DNA of 64,000 bases from Neisseria sp. KEM232 (GTDB lineage: Bacteria > Pseudomonadota > Gammaproteobacteria > Burkholderiales > Neisseriaceae): assembly GCF_002237445.1 (NCBI RefSeq), contig NZ_CP022527.1, positions 1,860,001 to 1,924,000 of the forward strand. Direction: 5' to 3'. The position numbers and the translations under genes are program-made. Shown here piece by piece: positions 60,558 through 64,000 of this stretch; position 1 is the stretch's first letter; each line of letters begins with the position of its first letter. The notes below the pieces were generated by a model, which was given only the letters and a program-made list of their open reading frames with translations, was not told the DNA's origin and made no database searches.

Positions 60558-61238
60558 ATGAGCCAGACCGACCGACAGCCCTCCTCCCTGCGCCGCGACA
60601 ATATTTTCGCCCCCGCCAGCCTGATCTGCGGCATTTTGGCCTGGACGCTGCTGCCGCTGCTTGCCGCCCCCGCCGCCATGCTGGCCGGACACATTGCCTA
60701 CGCCAAAAGCAAACGCCTCGGCGTGGGCGGGCGCGGTATGGCGCTGGCGGGCATGGTGCTGGGTTATTCCGGCCTTGCCGCCGCCGCCATGCTGATCGGC
60801 GTGCTGCTGGCGCTGCCCGAAGGCAAATCACTGTTTCCGCAGGAAGCCGCCGAACAGCCAGCGCAGGCTGCCGAGCCGCAGCCGAAGCCCCGCGCTGCCA
60901 AGCCCGCCAAACCCGTGGCCGTTGGAGAAAAACCGCTGCCGCCCGTCATCCCGCCGCAGGCCGAGGCCATATTGGCGGCGCAGCACGCGGTGGCCGAACG
61001 GCTGGCGGCGGGCGAGTCGCTCGACGAAATCAACGAAGGCTTCCCGCTCAACGAAGAAGGCCGCCGCTACTGGCAGAACATCGAAGCGCGGCAGGGCACG
61101 GTAATCATCACGCCCAAGCCCGACGCCCGGGGTTTCGCCCGCCAAATCATGCTGCTTTCGGCACAGGAAAACGGCCGCCTCACCTGGTCGTGCGTCGGCG
61201 AACTGGAAAAAAGCGTCGAACAGACCGTCTGCCGCTGA
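60558..61238 (+). CDS. DUF4190 membrane protein with pilin-like C-terminal domain
   Basis: A 226-residue protein. Residues 15-90 form a DUF4190 domain with two helices (ASLICGILAWTLLPLLAAPA; GMALAGMVLGYSGLAAAAML). A Pro/Ala/Lys linker (about 95-135) joins it to a domain of about 90 residues whose end, QGTVIITPKP then RLTWSCVGELEKSVEQTVCR, resembles the last beta-strands and disulfide of type IV pilins (TWxC...CR). The pilin N-terminal helix and peptidase site are missing. The tail would be extracytoplasmic. Function unknown. Confidence 0.75.
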   Translation: MSQTDRQPSSLRRDNIFAPASLICGILAWTLLPLLAAPAAMLAGHIAYAKSKRLGVGGRGMALAGMVLGYSGLAAAAMLIGVLLALPEGKSLFPQEAAEQPAQAAEPQPKPRAAKPAKPVAVGEKPLPPVIPPQAEAILAAQHAVAERLAAGESLDEINEGFPLNEEGRRYWQNIEARQGTVIITPKPDARGFARQIMLLSAQENGRLTWSCVGELEKSVEQTVCR

Positions 61239-61260
61239 ACAATCGTGAAACAACACGGGC

Positions 61261-61304
61261 GGCCGTCTGAAAGCGCACATCCCCGCCGCCTTTTCAGACG
61301 GCCT
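61261..61304 (+). terminator. DUS inverted-pair terminator before the glycosyltransferase gene
   Basis: GGCCGTCTGAA pairs with TTCAGACGGCCT 21 bases on, followed by T6 and a second inverse DUS (61309-61320). Confidence 0.65.
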
Positions 61305-61364
61305 TTTTTCAGACGGCCTCAGGCTGTCTGAAACCTTAAAAGCAATCGAAAACAAAGGCCAAGC

Positions 61365-62444
61365 ATGAAAATCATCCTCGCCACCTCCATGCGCGGGCTG
61401 GGCGGCACGGAAACCGCCGGCCTGCGCTTGGGCGCCTTGCTCGTGCGGCACGGCCACGACGTCGTCCTCGCCTCCTCCGACGGCCCCCTGGTCGAACAGG
61501 CACAGGCGGCGGGAATGCGCTGGCAGCCCATCGATTTCTACGGCGGCGCGGCGGGCTACCTCAAAGCCGCCTGGGCGTTTGCCAAACTGCTGCGGCGCGA
61601 GCGGCCGCACATCGTCCACTGCCAAATGGCGCGCATCGTCCCCGCCTGCGCCCTCGCCGCCAAAATCGCCGCGCCGCAGACCAAAACCTTCTACCACGCC
61701 CGCGGCCTCGACGCTGCCACCTATCCCAAAATCGCCCGCCTGTTTGCCCGCCTCGGCGTTTTCCTCATCGCCAACTGCCGCCACGAGCGCGACAAATTCG
61801 TCCGCCACGGCTTCCCCGCCGCACGCGCCGCCTACACCTACAACGCCCTGCCGCCGAGACCCGCCGCGCCGCAGAAAACGCCGCGCAGCCACATCGCCCT
61901 CGGCACGCTGTCGCGCTTGGACAAAGTCCGCGCCGTCCACCTCACCCTCGACGCCTTCGCCCTCCTCCTGCAACGCGGCCTCAACGCCCGCCTGCACATC
62001 GCGGGCGACGGAGAAGAGCGCGCCGCCCTCGAAGCGCAGGCCGCCGCGCTGGGCATAGGCGGCCGCGTCTCCTTCCTCGGCGCGGTGCGCGATTTGGACG
62101 CCTATTTCGCTGCCACCGACATCCTGCTCAACACCCCCGACCTGGCGGGCGACCACGGCGCGGGCGTCGGCAACAACATCCTTGAAGCCGGCCTCTACGA
62201 AACTGCCGTCGTCAGCTACGACGTGGCCGGCATCTCCGAAATGGTGGAAAACGGCGTCACCGGCTACTGCACCCCGCTGCGCGACCACACCGCCTTCGCC
62301 GCCGCCGTCGAAACCCTCGCCACCGATCCCGCCCTGCGCCGCCGCTTCGGCAGCGCTCTGCGCCGCCGCGTCACCGCCCTCTGCTCCGACGACGAAATCT
62401 ACCGCACCACCCTCGCCGCCTACAAAATGGCGGAAAAAACATAA
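61365..62444 (+). CDS. GT4-family glycosyltransferase
   Basis: A 359-residue GT-B glycosyltransferase. The N-terminal domain starts with the acceptor-side loop MRGLGGTETAGLRLG; the C-terminal nucleotide-sugar domain has LGTLSRLDKVRAVHLTLDAF, LHIAGDGEERAALEAQA and the EX7E-like NNILEAGLYETAVVSYDVAG (the usual second Glu position is less clear). It probably acts in LOS or capsule synthesis, but sugar and acceptor cannot be told. It stands alone, with DUS hairpins on both sides. Confidence 0.9.
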   Translation: MKIILATSMRGLGGTETAGLRLGALLVRHGHDVVLASSDGPLVEQAQAAGMRWQPIDFYGGAAGYLKAAWAFAKLLRRERPHIVHCQMARIVPACALAAKIAAPQTKTFYHARGLDAATYPKIARLFARLGVFLIANCRHERDKFVRHGFPAARAAYTYNALPPRPAAPQKTPRSHIALGTLSRLDKVRAVHLTLDAFALLLQRGLNARLHIAGDGEERAALEAQAAALGIGGRVSFLGAVRDLDAYFAATDILLNTPDLAGDHGAGVGNNILEAGLYETAVVSYDVAGISEMVENGVTGYCTPLRDHTAFAAAVETLATDPALRRRFGSALRRRVTALCSDDEIYRTTLAAYKMAEKT

Positions 62445-62474
62445 ACGTGTCCGCCCGCAAGCGGCAAGGGCGAA

Positions 62475-62501
62475 AGGCCGTCTGAAAATTTCAGACGGCC
62501 T
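62475..62501 (+). terminator. DUS inverted-pair terminator after the glycosyltransferase gene
   Basis: AGGCCGTCTGAA and TTCAGACGGCCT are three bases apart. Confidence 0.7.
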
Positions 62502-62584
62502 GCGTTTGCCGACCCTACCCGCGCGTGGGGCGCAGCAGAGAAAAACAGACAAGACAAGCACACGTTTTTTTATCCGCAGGAATC

Positions 62585-62636
62585 AGGCCGTCTGAACCCT
62601 TTTTAACTTCGTTGAAGCTCCGCTTTCAGACGGCCT
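62585..62636 (-). terminator. DUS pair with AACTTCGTTGAAG hairpin after aat
   Basis: AGGCCGTCTGAA and TTCAGACGGCCT enclose TTTTTAACTTCGTTGAAGC, the same arrangement as 9413-9475; 14 bp beyond the aat stop. Confidence 0.6.
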
Positions 62637-62649
62637 TTCGCTCTTTAAT

Positions 62650-63405
62650 TTAAAGAGCCGCCGCGCCACGCCCGCCCGCACCGCCCGTATTATCCGCCAC
62701 CACCGCAGCGCCGATGTCCGCCGCCAAAGTCTGCGCGTTCAGCGTGCGCAAGGCCGTCTGAAAATCCGAGAAATCCATGGCTTGCGAACCGAAGCGGCGC
62801 AGGTGCTCCGTGTCCTGCTGGCAGTCGATCAGCGCGATGCCGCAGCGGGCGAGAAAGGGAACGGCGCAGGCAAAGGCGGTTTTCGACGCATCGGGCGCGT
62901 CGGCAAACATCGATTCGCCGTAAAACACACGCCCGATCTGCACGCCGTAAAACCCGCCCGCCAGTTTCAGACGACCGCCGGCATCGGGCAGAAAACACTC
63001 GAAGGAATGCGCGTGCCCCAGCCTGTGCAGCGCCGTATAGGCCGTCTGAAATTCGGGCGCAATCCATGTGCCGTCCTGCCCCGGGCGCGGTTTGGCGGCG
63101 CAGGCGGCGACAACGTCGGCAAAACGGCGGTTGGCGGTAACAAGATAAGGCTTGTTGCGCAGCGTCTTCGCCAGCGAACGGCCGACGCGCAGATTCTGCG
63201 GCAGCAGCACCGCCCTCGGCGCGGTGGCAAACCAGTAGAACAGCCCGTTTTCGGAAAACCACGGAAACACGCCCGCGCGGTAGGCCGCCAGCAGCCGCCC
63301 CGTGTCCAAATCGGCGCTGACGCCCACCAGCCCGTCCCTTTCGCGCAGGGCGCGGGCGGGGTCGGGGAAACGGTAGTCGAGCGGCGGAAGAAAGGGAACG
63401 GTCAT
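62650..63405 (-). CDS. aat: leucyl/phenylalanyl-tRNA-protein transferase
   Basis: A 251-residue cytoplasmic enzyme adding Leu or Phe to N-terminal Lys/Arg of proteins for N-degron degradation by Clp[62 protein letters not shown] and [17 protein letters not shown] are diagnostic. The last 30 residues are Ala/Gly-rich and not conserved. One in-frame DUS (FQTA, twice). A Correia-like element lies 29 bp upstream of the start. Confidence 0.95.
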   Translation of the reverse strand: MTVPFLPPLDYRFPDPARALRERDGLVGVSADLDTGRLLAAYRAGVFPWFSENGLFYWFATAPRAVLLPQNLRVGRSLAKTLRNKPYLVTANRRFADVVAACAAKPRPGQDGTWIAPEFQTAYTALHRLGHAHSFECFLPDAGGRLKLAGGFYGVQIGRVFYGESMFADAPDASKTAFACAVPFLARCGIALIDCQQDTEHLRRFGSQAMDFSDFQTALRTLNAQTLAADIGAAVVADNTGGAGGRGAAAL

Positions 63406-63433
63406 AACGGCAGCCTGCGGAAAAAAACGCGAT

Positions 63434-63586
63434 TATAGCGAGCCAACACGAAAATCTACGGCCTTGCTGCGCCTTAGCTCGAAGAAGGCGGTTTTCTACG
63501 GCATTGGAAATGCCAAGAAAACCAGTTTCATACTGCTTGTACTGCCTTCGGCTTACTGCCTTGTATCTTTTGTGTTGGCTCGCTTA
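63434..63586. mobile_element. Correia-like repeat element, copy E (full-length, about 153 bp)
   Basis: The ends TATAGCGAGCCAACACG and TGTGTTGGCTCGCTTA are inverses. Compared with copies A-D it has about 47 extra internal bases beginning CTTAGCTCGAAGAAGGCG, at the position where long Correia elements carry CTTAGCTCAAAGAG and the IHF site. Confidence 0.88.
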
Positions 63587-63613
63587 CAGAGTGCAGGCTG
63601 CCAAGGCGGTTTT

Positions 63614-63669
63614 GCAAACCGCCACCCCCTCCCCAACCCTCCCACGCGCTTGGAGCGCAGGGGAGGGAG
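63614..63669. repeat. partial copy of the GC-rich intergenic repeat
   Basis: TTGCAAACCGCCACCCCCTC leads into CCCAACCCTCCCACGCGCTT and AGCGCAGGGGAGGGAGT, the right arm of the repeat found at 7957 and 26407. The left arm is missing; the Correia-like copy E lies directly upstream. Confidence 0.7.
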
Positions 63670-63691
63670 TGGAAATACAGAGGCGGCAGAA

Positions 63692-63731
63692 AGGCCGTCT
63701 GAAAACCCGTAACAGGGCTTTCAGACGGCCT
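63692..63731 (-). terminator. DUS inverted-pair terminator after gcvP
   Basis: AGGCCGTCTGAA and TTCAGACGGCCT enclose AACCCGTAACAGGGCT, which extends the stem; 37 bp beyond the stop. Confidence 0.7.
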
Positions 63732-63767
63732 TTTATGCCTTTAAAGGGAGCAAAACGCTACCTGCGT

Positions 63768-64000
63768 TCAGTCTTGGTAATCCTCAACCGGCGGGCAGGT
63801 GCAGACGAGATTGCGGTCGCCGTATACGTCGTCGACGCGTTTGACGCTCGGCCAGAATTTGTGTTCGCGGTTGTGCGGCAGGGGGAACACGGCTTCTTCG
63901 CGGCTGTAGGGGTGCGTCCATTCGCCGGCGAGGTCGTCGGCGGTGTGCGGGGCGTTGACAAGCGGGTTGTCGTCTTTCGGCCAGGTGCCGTCAATGACTT
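63768..64000 (-). CDS. gcvP: glycine dehydrogenase (decarboxylating), 3' end
   Basis: The last 77 codons of a gene running off the right edge. [40 protein letters not shown] and [16 protein letters not shown] are the conserved C-terminus of the P-protein of the glycine cleavage system, a pyridoxal-phosphate enzyme. The catalytic lysine lies outside the window. Confidence 0.95.
   Translation of the reverse strand, partial: VIDGTWPKDDNPLVNAPHTADDLAGEWTHPYSREEAVFPLPHNREHKFWPSVKRVDDVYGDRNLVCTCPPVEDYQD

Overview
The window comes from a GC-rich member of the genus Neisseria or a very close relative. The main evidence is the 12-bp DNA uptake sequence AGGCCGTCTGAA (the AG-DUS dialect), present in dozens of copies and often as inverted pairs that double as transcription terminators. 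Correia-like repeat elements and many neisserial gene neighbourhoods agree (gmhB-plsC, yciB-yciI-bolA-ppiC, the sigma-E operon with a DUF692 gene, TspA/FimV, PPK2). The species cannot be named from this sequence alone; a high-GC species such as N. bacilliformis would fit.

Layout. 0-9.4 kb: end of a ydfG-like dehydrogenase, a small membrane protein, a MarC-type protein, an alpha/beta hydrolase, an unusual membrane protein joining a PycTM-like domain to a DUF3616 propeller, and a ynbC-ynbD-like pair followed by a small membrane gene and an unlinked HlyD-type adaptor. 9.5-17.9 kb: a lone MlaC, a bacteriohemerythrin, the putrescine importer potGHI, PPK2, one AT-rich orphan gene between inverted repeats, and an unlinked NodT-type outer-membrane efflux protein. 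18.4-26.2 kb: a zinc-ribbon membrane protein, dsbD, nusB-ribH, a DUF2185 protein, an EamA transporter, methylthioinosine phosphorylase overlapping scpA, and a small His/Cys-tailed protein. 26.6-30.6 kb: a tightly overlapping operon (GH3-like acyl-adenylating enzyme, Rieske oxygenase, membrane protein, GNAT-like protein) that looks like an uncharacterised small-molecule pathway. 30.7-38.5 kb: a truncated tRNA abutting an IS5-family remnant, waaA, two PpiC-type foldases, bolA, yciI, yciB and fimV/tspA.

38.8-42.5 kb holds the most interesting system: DoxX protein, a 101-residue secreted precursor with six EG[K/A]CG motifs, a DUF692 (MNIO) iron oxidase, its DUF2063-type partner, an ECF sigma factor and a zinc anti-sigma factor. 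It matches the HvfABC-type modified-peptide (RiPP) pathways for metal handling. A candidate ECF promoter precedes it, and two nested repeat elements separate the sigma gene from its anti-sigma gene.

43.0-57.0 kb is the ribosomal S10-spc-alpha block (rplC to rplQ, minus strand), with secY, infA, rpmJ and rpoA. It is strikingly AT-rich and free of exact DUS, unlike both flanks. Its left edge is a palindrome next to a corC gene fragment, and rpsJ is absent from the head of the operon. 57.2-64 kb returns to normal composition: a cold-shock/DUF1294 protein, fba, plsC, gmhB, a DUF4190 protein with a pilin-like tail, a glycosyltransferase, aat and the 3' end of gcvP.

All calls come from reading the sequence and recalled family knowledge. 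No database search was run.
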